Source: an uncultured Eubacteriales bacterium
Lineage (GTDB): Bacteria > Bacillota > Clostridia > Christensenellales > Aristaeellaceae
Assembly (NCBI GenBank): GCA_900553295.1
Contig: USCR01000046.1
Location: 1-15,087, forward strand
Reading direction: 5' to 3'
DNA length: 15,087 nucleotides
Shown: positions 1 to 6,904 of the stretch, one piece after another
How the letters are laid out: each line of letters begins with the position of its first letter
Position numbering within the stretch: position 1 is the stretch's first letter
Program-made: the position numbers and the translations under genes
The notes under the pieces: generated by a model
The model's database searches: none
Told to the model about the DNA's origin: nothing
Seen by the model: only the letters and a program-made list of their open reading frames with translations

Positions 1-530
1 AGAGCACGCTGGATTATGCGCTGGAACACGCCTATATCTGCGAGGGCCGCAACGAGCGGGAGCTGGAAAAGCTATTGTTCTTCCGCCACACCGTGCCGGA
101 AACCATCGACCTGATCGTGGAAAAGAACCGCAAGAACGACCCCTGCATCACCATCCTTTCCACGGACATGGCCGTGGACGACGCGCACTTTGAGACGCTG
201 TTCCACCGCTACGAGCGGGACCTGGACGCCTGCAACATGCCCTGCCTGCTCTTTGGGCATATCGGCGAAAACCACGTGCACCCCAACCTATTGGCCCGTA
301 CCCGGGAGGAATGGGAGCGTGGGCACCGGCTCTTTGAGGAATGGGCGGCCTTCGTGGCGTCCATGGGCGGCACCATCACCGCCGAGCACGGGGCAGGGAA
401 AATCAAGCGCAAGCTGGAGGCCATTATGATGGGCCCGGAGAAAATGGCCCAGCTGTGGGAACTCAAGCGCCAGCTGGATCCGCAGCTGCTGCTGGGCCCG
501 GGCAATGTGCTCACGGAGGTGGAACAATGA
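1..530 (+). CDS. FAD-linked 2-hydroxyacid dehydrogenase (lactate/glycolate oxidase, GlcD/LctD type), C-terminal part
   Basis: The gene enters from the left edge with no start codon in the window. The reading frame is open from base 3, and about 175 residues are visible. It matches the C-terminal domain of FAD-linked oxidases. A His-rich motif GHIGENHVHPNLL lies in the substrate/metal-binding region, followed by GGTITAEHGAGKIKR and the family's typical ending, LDPQLLLGPGNVL. These enzymes oxidise D-lactate, glycolate or related 2-hydroxyacids. The form GHIG-E/D-NH-x-H resembles the lactate dehydrogenases that work with electron-transfer flavoproteins. The stop codon overlaps the etfB start (ATGA), so the two are translationally coupled. 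That context supports an Etf-linked enzyme (LctD-like). The substrate is inferred, because the FAD-binding N-terminal half lies outside the window. Confidence 0.88.
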   Translation, partial: STLDYALEHAYICEGRNERELEKLLFFRHTVPETIDLIVEKNRKNDPCITILSTDMAVDDAHFETLFHRYERDLDACNMPCLLFGHIGENHVHPNLLARTREEWERGHRLFEEWAAFVASMGGTITAEHGAGKIKRKLEAIMMGPEKMAQLWELKRQLDPQLLLGPGNVLTEVEQ

Positions 531-1318
531 ACATCATCGTATGCGTAAAACAGGTGCCCGCCTCCAATGAAACCCGCCTGGACCCGGTGACCCACACCAT
601 CCTGCGGGACGGGGCGGCCATATTGAACCCCTTTGACGCCTACGCCGTGGAGGAGGCCCTGCGCCTGCGGGAAAAGCTGGGCGGCGAAATCACGGCCCTG
701 AGCATGGGCGTGCCCTCGGCCCAGCGCATGCTGCGGGACGTGCTGGCCCTGGGGGTGGACCGGGCGGTACTGCTCACGGACCGGGCCTTTGCGGGTTCGG
801 ACACCCTGGCCACGGCCACGGCGCTTTCCGCCGCGGTGCGTCATCTGGGCGGCGCGGGGCTGATCCTGTGCGGGCGCATGGCCTCCGACGGGGATACGGC
901 CCAGGTGGGGCCCATGCTGGCCACCATGCTGGGGCTGCCCTGCGTCACCGACGTGGCCGCCGTGGAAGAGATCACCGAGCACTCCGCCCGGCTGCTGCGC
1001 CTCACCGATGAGGGCTACCAGCGGGTGGAAACCAGCCTGCCCGCGGTGCTTACCGTGGTCAAGGAAATCAACGTGCCCCGGCTGCCCTCCATCGCCGGGG
1101 TGCTCCGGGGCGAGCAGGGGGAAGTGCGCTGCCTGACCGCCCAGGAGCTGGGCGTGGATACGGCCCAGGTGGGCCTGAAGGGCTCCGCCACCAAGGTAAC
1201 CGCCACCAGCCGTCCCCCCGTGCGCGGCCAGTGCCGCCGCCTGACGGGCACCCTGGAAGAGATGGCGCAAGCCGTGGCGCAGGCCTTGCGCGGAAAGGAG
1301 GCGGAGATCCATGACTGA
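527..1318 (+). CDS. etfB: Electron transfer flavoprotein beta subunit
   Basis: This 263-residue protein has the normal EtfB length. The start is ATG 527 inside the ATGA overlap with the dehydrogenase. A longer open frame upstream is only out-of-frame reading of the dehydrogenase gene. Visible family motifs are MNIIVCVKQVP at the N-terminus, LNPFDAYAVEEALRL (33-47), LLTDRAFAGSDT (82-93), GRMASDGDTAQVGP (116-129) and GLKGSATKV (216-224). EtfB binds the AMP or bifurcating FAD site and, in bifurcating Etfs, NADH. The TDRAFAG-DT and DGDTAQVGP segments resemble EtfB of anaerobic clostridial bifurcating complexes. The protein would act in the cytoplasm with EtfA and the upstream dehydrogenase. Bifurcation itself is inferred from context. 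Confidence 0.95.
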   Translation: MNIIVCVKQVPASNETRLDPVTHTILRDGAAILNPFDAYAVEEALRLREKLGGEITALSMGVPSAQRMLRDVLALGVDRAVLLTDRAFAGSDTLATATALSAAVRHLGGAGLILCGRMASDGDTAQVGPMLATMLGLPCVTDVAAVEEITEHSARLLRLTDEGYQRVETSLPAVLTVVKEINVPRLPSIAGVLRGEQGEVRCLTAQELGVDTAQVGLKGSATKVTATSRPPVRGQCRRLTGTLEEMAQAVAQALRGKEAEIHD

Positions 1319-2270
1319 GCTGTGGGTGTATGTGGAGCTTTGCCGGGAGGGAATCCGCCCGGTGACCTTTGAACTGCTGGGCAAGGCGGCGGAGCTGTCG
1401 GCCCGCTGCGGCGGCCAGGTGACCGCCGTGGCCCTGGGCGACTGCGACACGGGAGCGCTGATTGCCGCGGGCGCGGACCGCGTGCTGGTGGGGGCAGGGC
1501 TGCCTTTCCCGGCCGAGGATGGCTTACAGGCGCAGGCCCTGGCGGAGCTGTGCCGCCGCCACCACCCGGACATGCTGCTGCTGGGCGCCACGGGGGTGGG
1601 GCGTTCCCTGGCGCCGAGAACCGCTGCGCTGCTGCGCACGGGCCTGACCGCCGACTGCACCCGGCTGGACCTGGACGAAAACGGCCTGCTGCTGCAAACC
1701 CGGCCGGCCTTCGGCGGAAACCTGATGGCCACTATTCTCTGCCCGGAGCATCGTCCACAGATGGCCACCGTGCGGCCCAAGGTATTCCCCATGCCCGCCC
1801 TTGACGCTGACCGGCGGGGCGAAGAGTGCCGGGAGGCCCTGCCGCCCATGGAAAGCCCGGTGCATCTGCTGGAAGAGCTGCCCGCTCCCGGCGGGGATGC
1901 CCGGCTGGACGCGGACATTCTGGTGGCGGTAGGCAACGGCATTGGCGGAGACGAAAACCTGGCCATGGCCCGGGAGCTGGCCCAGCGCCTGGACGGCGGC
2001 CTGGCCGCTACCCGCCCCCTGGTGGACGCCGGGCGGGTGCCCTACCCCCATCAGGTGGGGCAGACGGGCAAGACCGTGGCCCCCAAGGTCTACCTGGCCC
2101 TGGGAATTTCCGGCGCCATTCAGCACATGGCCGGGGTACAGGCGGAAAGGATCATCGCCGTGAACGCCGACCCCGACGCGCCCATCTTCGCCCAGGCGGA
2201 TGAAGCCGTGGTGGCGGACTGCGGGGCGTTCCTGCGGGAGCTGCTGACTTTGATTCCACAGCGGGGATAG
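1311..2270 (+). CDS. etfA: Electron transfer flavoprotein alpha subunit
   Basis: This is a 319-residue EtfA of ordinary length. The start is ATG 1311, overlapping the etfB stop by 8 bases, with AAAGGAG at about 1293-1299 as ribosome binding site. The N-terminal Etf domain contains LLLGATGVGRSLAPRTAALL (about 89-108) and RPAFGGNLMATI (131-142). The C-terminal FAD domain carries R235, QVGQTGKTV (248-256), GISGAIQH (265-272) and AVNADPDAPIF (283-293), the usual FAD contacts. There is no N-terminal ferredoxin-like extension, unlike some lactate-dehydrogenase-associated EtfA proteins, so any ferredoxin partner must be separate. It is the last gene of the unit and a strong terminator follows within 10 bases. 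Confidence 0.95.
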   Translation: MTELWVYVELCREGIRPVTFELLGKAAELSARCGGQVTAVALGDCDTGALIAAGADRVLVGAGLPFPAEDGLQAQALAELCRRHHPDMLLLGATGVGRSLAPRTAALLRTGLTADCTRLDLDENGLLLQTRPAFGGNLMATILCPEHRPQMATVRPKVFPMPALDADRRGEECREALPPMESPVHLLEELPAPGGDARLDADILVAVGNGIGGDENLAMARELAQRLDGGLAATRPLVDAGRVPYPHQVGQTGKTVAPKVYLALGISGAIQHMAGVQAERIIAVNADPDAPIFAQADEAVVADCGAFLRELLTLIPQRG

Positions 2271-2278
2271 CATTTGTA

Positions 2279-2312
2279 CGCGCCGCGGCAAAGGAATGCC
2301 GCGGCGCGTTTT
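2279..2312 (+). terminator. Rho-independent terminator of the dehydrogenase-etfBA unit
   Basis: A perfect 12-bp stem pairs 2279-2290 (cgcgccgcggca) with 2297-2308 (tgccgcggcgcg) across a 6-base loop (aaggaa). TTTT follows at once. It lies 8 bases after the etfA stop. The left arm recurs exactly at 3829-3840. Confidence 0.9.
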
Positions 2313-2615
2313 AGCGTGCCCATAACCAAATATGGAATAAAATACATTGCTTTTTCGTTTCATAAGCGTTAGGAAAATTGCGCCATGGAAATGTATGCCT
2401 CGGCAAGGCACCGCAATCAAGTCGGTCAGGCGCAAGCTTCGTTTAGCTTTGTACGGTGAAGGCAGAGCGGCTTATATATTCGTTCGGACCCATCAATTCA
2501 GTATGCAGGACATCCATATCCAAAGGGGATATGCGGCGGGAGGCCGCTCAGGATATATCGTGAGCTCTGCACATCCGTATAAAAAATTTTTTCATTTCTG
2601 CAAGGAGGTTAGGGC
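2313..2615. other. Intergenic region upstream of the PepSY-like gene
   Basis: About 300 bases hold no convincing gene. The base composition shifts to visibly lower G+C here. A small hairpin is present (2515-2521 with 2527-2533, catatcc/ggatatg). AT-rich segments that could hold a promoter lie at about 2472-2480 (ttatatatt) and 2578-2587 (tataaaaaat). Neither has a convincing -35 box at the right distance. The strong ribosome binding site AAGGAGG at about 2601-2607 serves the next gene. Confidence 0.5.
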
Positions 2616-3668
2616 ATGAAAAAATTCATTGCGATCTTCACGAGTCTGGTAGTGCTTGTTGCAAGTTGTGGAAGTGTGCGTGCTGAAACGGATATGCTGC
2701 AAGCGTTGTACCTTGCCACAGCGCACGCAGATCAGGCGGATGCGCTTCAAATTGTCCAGGAGACATTGGCTGCGCGGGGTTACCAAGTGGATATGGATGC
2801 GGAAGGTGACGCTGCCCATGATCTGTACGATATCTTGATGGACATCTGCGAGCAAGCATGCGGAGATTATTATGCGTGGACCGTAACGCAACGGTACCAG
2901 TTTGATTCCTTGATGGTGCTGCTGGGGCAATTACCGTACCGCATGAACCTGGACCCAGCGTCCGATGTCATCGACCAGGAAACCGCGCTGGATGTGGCCG
3001 TATCCGAAATCGTGAACCGGTATGGCGCGGCCTATGACACCAGTGACTATCAGGCTACTGCTTCCTATTATGCCACAGAGAACGGAAGCACACAGGGCAT
3101 GTGGCGCTTTGGCATCGAATATGCCAGCGGGGACCTGTTTGCTGTGCATGTACTTCGTGGTGAGGTAAGCTACTGCGTTCAAGAAAAGCGGCTGGGCGAT
3201 TTAGAGATGGAGTACAACCAGCTGCTGGAAGCAAGGGGCGCCTTTTTCAAGTGGTCCTTGGAAGAGAAGATGGAATATGCAAACTCCCTTCCGGACAAGC
3301 TGCGTTTGGCCCAGGCAAGCCAAGAAATCAACATGAGCTATGACGAGCTTGTCGGCATTTCTCAATATGGGTTCTGCCTTCCGGGCACGGACGACTTGCC
3401 GCAGGAAGAGGCCAAGCGGATTGCCCTGGAGGCGGTGCAAGCAGCGTATGATCTGCCTGATGATTGGTCCGCGAATGCCGAGATCTATTATTCGTTCTTT
3501 GCCACGCACACGGGAGAATGTGTATGGCGTGTTATTCTTTGGAAGACTGGAAACCCGGTCTTTCCCAGCGGTATCGTTGAGCTGAATGCCCAAAGCGGAG
3601 AGGTGCTCAAATTGGCGAAAAACGGAACTTTGCCCAATGAATACCTTCCATATCTGGATAGAATCTGA
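2616..3668 (+). CDS. Secreted protein or lipoprotein with PepSY-like repeats
   Basis: This 350-residue protein has AAGGAGG 8 bases before ATG 2616. The N-terminus is a secretion signal (MKKFIAIFTSLVVLVASC). VASC at 15-18 fits a lipobox, so Cys18 may be lipidated. Alternatively signal peptidase I could cut after VRA (23). Two internally similar segments are visible, about 119-184 and 261-333. Each has a helix of the type x-QE-x-A-x3-A, then a W-R-x strand and a final (S)GEV, which resembles PepSY/YpeB domains. The N-terminal 24-100 may be a third, more divergent copy. PepSY domains are known as protease-inhibiting or envelope-associated modules, but the function here is not known. The gene stands alone, and its codon use is more AT-rich than its neighbours, which suggests a different history. 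Confidence 0.75.
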   Translation: MKKFIAIFTSLVVLVASCGSVRAETDMLQALYLATAHADQADALQIVQETLAARGYQVDMDAEGDAAHDLYDILMDICEQACGDYYAWTVTQRYQFDSLMVLLGQLPYRMNLDPASDVIDQETALDVAVSEIVNRYGAAYDTSDYQATASYYATENGSTQGMWRFGIEYASGDLFAVHVLRGEVSYCVQEKRLGDLEMEYNQLLEARGAFFKWSLEEKMEYANSLPDKLRLAQASQEINMSYDELVGISQYGFCLPGTDDLPQEEAKRIALEAVQAAYDLPDDWSANAEIYYSFFATHTGECVWRVILWKTGNPVFPSGIVELNAQSGEVLKLAKNGTLPNEYLPYLDRI

Positions 3669-3821
3669 AGGCGATGCGGCCTTTCCCTGTGAAACGCGCA
3701 CACTGTTCAGGGCGCCGGGAACGCTTCACCAGCCTGTGGAAAAACCATCCTCGCCCATTCCTCCGCAAAGTCCAAGGTCTGGCATGCTCCTGTGAAGGAT
3801 CGCAAAAGCCCCTTTGCATAA
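3669..3821. other. Intergenic spacer between convergent genes
   Basis: This short spacer lies downstream of the PepSY-like gene. No gene with a ribosome binding site or family resemblance was seen. Apart from the hairpin at 3822-3858 I see no structure, and no separate plus-strand terminator with a good T-run. Confidence 0.5.
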
Positions 3822-3858
3822 ACAAAAGCGCGCCGCGGCAGTTCATCCCTGCCGCGGC
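3822..3858 (-). terminator. Terminator at the end of the seven-gene exporter operon
   Basis: A 9-bp perfect stem pairs 3832-3840 (gccgcggca) with 3850-3858 (tgccgcggc) over a 9-base loop. Read on the minus strand it is followed by gcgcttttg, giving a short U-run. It lies 6 bases beyond the stop of the last minus-strand gene. It may also stop the convergent plus-strand gene. The sequence cgcgccgcggca at 3829-3840 is identical to the left arm of the terminator at 2279. Confidence 0.75.
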
Positions 3859-3864
3859 CCTTGC

Positions 3865-4932
3865 TTATTCCGCGCTTCCCGTGGTGACCATCACCGTCAT
3901 GCCCAGACGCGTTTGGGCAGGCGGCTCAAAAGATATATACGCCTTGTAGGCCGCTTCCCCGGTCTCGGAGGAGCTCACGTGGGAGATCATCTCCACGGTG
4001 CCGGTGACCGTCTCCGCCGCGTCCTCATCCCAGGTGAAGCTCAGGCGTACCGTGTCCCCCTCGGCAATCTCTCCCAGGTCGTACTCGTTCACGGAAATCT
4101 CCACCTGGAGACTCTCCCGGGGGTAAACCGTGAGCAGGGTGTCGCCCTTGTTCACCGTGGCACCCACGGAGGCGTTGAGCTGGGCCACAATGCCGCTGAC
4201 CTTGGAAACCACCTGGTTGTCCGTGGCGTACAGGCCGTCCAAACTGCCATTGACGGTTTCAAAGAGCAGCTGTCCCCGCTCCACCTGCTCGCCTTCGCTC
4301 ACATGCACGCGCAGGATGCTTCCGCTGCCGGTGACGGGGGTTTCCGTGGTACGGGAGACGGTGCCCTGGCCCAGGCGGCTTTCGCTGTCCAGGTCGGCGG
4401 AGCGGTAGATGGCCACGGTCTCCTCCATGAGCAGCTCCCCGGAGGTGGTTTCCACGGTGTAGTTGGTACCCTCCGCGCCGGTGATCACGCCCGTGGCGGT
4501 GTGCTTGCCGTCGGCGGTGCAGGAGATGTATACCGTTTCGCCGATGGTCACATAGCGGGTTTCGCTGCTGTTGTAGGCCTTGTTGATGGAGGCGGAGATG
4601 GTGTATTTCTCCGCGGGGCTCAGGTACAGCACCGCGCCATAGCGCTGGGTAACGGTGTCCACGGCGTCCCCGGGCTGACCGAACAGGCCGCAGACGGTGC
4701 CGGAAGTAGGCGCGTAAACCTTGGTGGTCTCAATGGTGCAAATGGCGTCTCCCAGGGTGATTTCCGACCCGGCCTTCACGGCCACGTCGCTGACCATGCC
4801 CCCAAAGGGCGCCGTAACGCTCACCGCGTCCCCGGCCACCACCGTGCCGTCAAAGGTGATCTCCGCCCGGGCGCTCAGGGGCGCCAGCAGCAGCCCCGCG
4901 GCCAAAAGGGAAAGGAGCTTGTGAATTCGCAT
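3865..4932 (-). CDS. Secreted double-unit membrane-fusion (HlyD-like) adaptor, copy 2
   Basis: This 355-residue protein has AAGGAGGG 7 bases before its ATG. A cleavable signal peptide (MRIHKLLSLLAAGLLLAPLSARA, cut before E24) replaces the membrane anchor usual for adaptors. Two adaptor-like units follow each other. Unit 1 has a lipoyl-like half-motif pair (about 30-82, APFGGMV and TSGTV) and a beta-barrel-like stretch (about 108-176). Unit 2 has a lipoyl-like region (about 200-270, GSGSILRVHVSEGEQVERGQ and VSGIVAQL) and a barrel (about 275-355) ending in the family's LGMTVMV. There is no alpha-hairpin. It is last in the operon, 39 bases after the permease gene. A close paralogue lies at 10675-11742. 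I infer an extracellular adaptor role beside the MacB-type permease. The fine fold is not certain. Confidence 0.8.
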   Translation of the reverse strand: MRIHKLLSLLAAGLLLAPLSARAEITFDGTVVAGDAVSVTAPFGGMVSDVAVKAGSEITLGDAICTIETTKVYAPTSGTVCGLFGQPGDAVDTVTQRYGAVLYLSPAEKYTISASINKAYNSSETRYVTIGETVYISCTADGKHTATGVITGAEGTNYTVETTSGELLMEETVAIYRSADLDSESRLGQGTVSRTTETPVTGSGSILRVHVSEGEQVERGQLLFETVNGSLDGLYATDNQVVSKVSGIVAQLNASVGATVNKGDTLLTVYPRESLQVEISVNEYDLGEIAEGDTVRLSFTWDEDAAETVTGTVEMISHVSSSETGEAAYKAYISFEPPAQTRLGMTVMVTTGSAE

Positions 4933-4971
4933 GGGTTTTCCCTCCTTGAAATTGCGTGATGGTGGGCCGGA

Positions 4972-6192
4972 TTACATCCGCCGCAGCGCTTCGATGGGGC
5001 TCAGGCGGCTGGCCTTGCGGGCAGGGGACCAGCCGAACACAATGCCCACCGCCGCGGAGAAGCCCACCCCCAGGGCAATGGCCCCGTAGGAAATGGTAAA
5101 GGCCGTACCCATGGCCGAGCACAGAATGGCGGAAAGGCTGATGCCCAGCACCACCCCGATGAGCCCGCCCGCCATGGACAGCAGAAAGGATTCAATCAGG
5201 AATTGCAGCTGAATCTGCACCGGTTCCGCGCCGATGGCCTTTTTCAGGCCGATTTCCACGGTGCGCTCAGTGACGCTGGTGAGCATCATGTTCATGATGC
5301 CGATGCCGCCCACCAGCAGCGCGATGGAAGCAATGCCGCCCAGGAGCATGGACATCATGGACAGCATGCTGGACATGGTGTCCTCAATGGCGTCCATGGT
5401 GGTGATGGTGTAGGTATCGTCCTCATAGCTGAACAGGCTGTCCAGCAGGGGTTCCATCTCCGCCACAATGGCGTCGGAATTGTCCGCGCTGTCGATGTAC
5501 ACGGTGAGGTTGGTCACCAGGCTTTCACCGTTCATTTTCAGGGCGGTGGTGTAGGGAATCAGCACATCGCTGCTGCCGGACATCATGCTGGAGATGGAAC
5601 TGTCCCCGTCCTCGGCCAGGGTGCCCACCACGGTGAAGCTCTGGCCGCCCAGGTAGATGGTCTGCCCCACGGGCGCCACCCCGTAAAAGAAGGTATCCAC
5701 CAGCTCGGAGGAAATCAGGCACACCCGGCTGGACTGGTCCACGTCAATGGCATTGATGGCCCGGCCCTGATCCACCAGGCCCGGGTTCACGGTGAAATAG
5801 TAATCGTTGCGCCCGGCGATGGACACGGAGGACTCATAGCCGTTGTCCCGGGCGGCGGTGGCCGAGAGGCTCACCGTGGGGGAAACGCCCTCCACATGGT
5901 CCAGGGCCGTGAGGCTGTCCATGTCCTCGGCGGTGAGGCCGCCCTTCAGGTCGCTGCCCGGGGCGGAGAGCGTCAGCGTCCCCGCGCCCATGGAGGTGAA
6001 GGAATCCGAAATGGAGGAGGACACCCCCGAGATGGTGGTAATCAGCGCGATGACCGCCGTAACGCCGATCATAATGCCCAGAATCGTGAGAAAGGAGCGC
6101 ATGCGGTTCTGGCAAATGTTGCTCACGGACATGCGCACGCTTTCCACAAAAGTGGTGGTGGCGGTGGAAACATACCGCAGCAGGGTTTTCAC
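4972..6192 (-). CDS. MacB/FtsX-type ABC transporter permease
   Basis: This 406-residue protein starts at GTG 6192, overlapping the ATPase stop (GTGA), with GGAGG 10 bases upstream. The architecture is that of type VII ABC permeases: one N-terminal helix (about 34-57, after NRMRSFLTILGIMIGV), a large extracellular MacB core domain (about 60-280), then three helices (about 281-306, 332-360 and 368-388). The conserved coupling segment RTVEIGLKKAIGA (310-322) and the C-terminal PARKASRLSPIEALR (390-404) are both present. The ATPase is a separate protein, so this is the split form found in Gram-positive bacteria rather than one-chain MacB. Two such subunits with two ATPases would transmit motion to adaptors outside the membrane. 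The substrate is unknown. Met-rich repeats at 272-283 are only the entry to helix 2. Confidence 0.93.
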   Translation of the reverse strand: MKTLLRYVSTATTTFVESVRMSVSNICQNRMRSFLTILGIMIGVTAVIALITTISGVSSSISDSFTSMGAGTLTLSAPGSDLKGGLTAEDMDSLTALDHVEGVSPTVSLSATAARDNGYESSVSIAGRNDYYFTVNPGLVDQGRAINAIDVDQSSRVCLISSELVDTFFYGVAPVGQTIYLGGQSFTVVGTLAEDGDSSISSMMSGSSDVLIPYTTALKMNGESLVTNLTVYIDSADNSDAIVAEMEPLLDSLFSYEDDTYTITTMDAIEDTMSSMLSMMSMLLGGIASIALLVGGIGIMNMMLTSVTERTVEIGLKKAIGAEPVQIQLQFLIESFLLSMAGGLIGVVLGISLSAILCSAMGTAFTISYGAIALGVGFSAAVGIVFGWSPARKASRLSPIEALRRM

Positions 6193-6890
6193 GCGAAGGT
6201 CGCCTCCTCGGCTTCGGTCAGCTCGCCGTCGATGATGTGCACCACCCGGCGGGCCTTCCTGGCCACGTTCAGGTCATGGGTAATCATCAGGATGGTGTTG
6301 CCTTCCTCATTGAGTTCCTCAAACAGGTCCATGATCTGCCGGCCGGTGTGCTGGTCCAGGGCGCCGGTGGGTTCGTCCGCCAGGAGAATGCTGGGATGGG
6401 TCACCAGCGCCCGGGCGATGGCCACACGCTGCTGCTGGCCGCCGGAAAGCTGGTTGGGGGCATGGTGCAGCCGATCCTTGAGCCCCACCTTCACCAGCAT
6501 TTCCTCAGCCCGGCGGGCGCGCTCCCGGGGACGTACCCCGGCATAGATCAGCGGCAGCTCCACGTTTTTCACCGCGTCCATGCGGGGGAGCATCTGGGAA
6601 TTCTGGAAAATAAAGCCGATCTCCCGGCTGCGGATGTGGCTGAGCTCCTTTTCGTCCAGGTCGGCAATGCGCTGATCCTGGAGGATGTATTCCCCGCTGG
6701 TGGCCTGGTCCAGGCAGCCGATGATGTTCATCAGCGTGCTTTTGCCGCTGCCCGAGGGCCCCAGCACGGACAGGTACTCCCCCTGGGCCACGTCCAGGTT
6801 GATGCCCTTGAGGATGGGGACCTCCTCATCCCCCAGGGCGTAGTTCTTGGTAATGTCCCGCATGCGGAAGAATATGCGCTGTTCCGTCAC
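6189..6890 (-). CDS. ABC transporter ATP-binding protein (MacB/LolD type)
   Basis: This 233-residue protein probably starts at GTG 6890, because aagaagggg lies 7 bases upstream and the internal Met10 has no such site. Every ATPase motif is intact: Walker A GPSGSGKST (44-52), Q-loop Gln96 in FIFQNSQML, signature LSGGQQQRV (148-156), Walker B ILLADEP (168-174) with D-loop GALD, and switch His205 in MITHDLN. Overall it is of the LolD/MacB/FtsE group. It overlaps the permease gene by 4 bases and begins 14 bases after the anchored adaptor gene. This order (adaptor, ATPase, permease) is standard for MacAB-like exporters. It would be a cytoplasmic dimer that powers the permease, and it is the only ATPase in the operon. 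Confidence 0.96.
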   Translation of the reverse strand: MTEQRIFFRMRDITKNYALGDEEVPILKGINLDVAQGEYLSVLGPSGSGKSTLMNIIGCLDQATSGEYILQDQRIADLDEKELSHIRSREIGFIFQNSQMLPRMDAVKNVELPLIYAGVRPRERARRAEEMLVKVGLKDRLHHAPNQLSGGQQQRVAIARALVTHPSILLADEPTGALDQHTGRQIMDLFEELNEEGNTILMITHDLNVARKARRVVHIIDGELTEAEEATFA

Positions 6891-6904
6891 GTTTCTGCCC
6901 CTTC

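Noticed and set aside
209..1966. Long minus-strand open frame of 585 residues
   Set aside because: It lies antisense to the dehydrogenase, etfB and etfA, has Arg/Ser/Pro-rich composition typical of shadow frames in G+C-rich DNA, and resembles no family.
2347..2619. Plus-strand open frame of 90 residues upstream of the PepSY-like gene
   Set aside because: There is no ribosome binding site, no family resemblance, and it overlaps the start of the well-supported next gene.
3814..4959. Plus-strand open frame of 381 residues
   Set aside because: It is antisense to the secreted adaptor gene, rich in His/Gly/Gln from reverse reading, and has no ribosome binding site.
5203..6546. Plus-strand open frame of 447 residues
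   Set aside because: It is antisense to the clear permease and ATPase genes, and its His/Gly-rich shadow composition fits no family.
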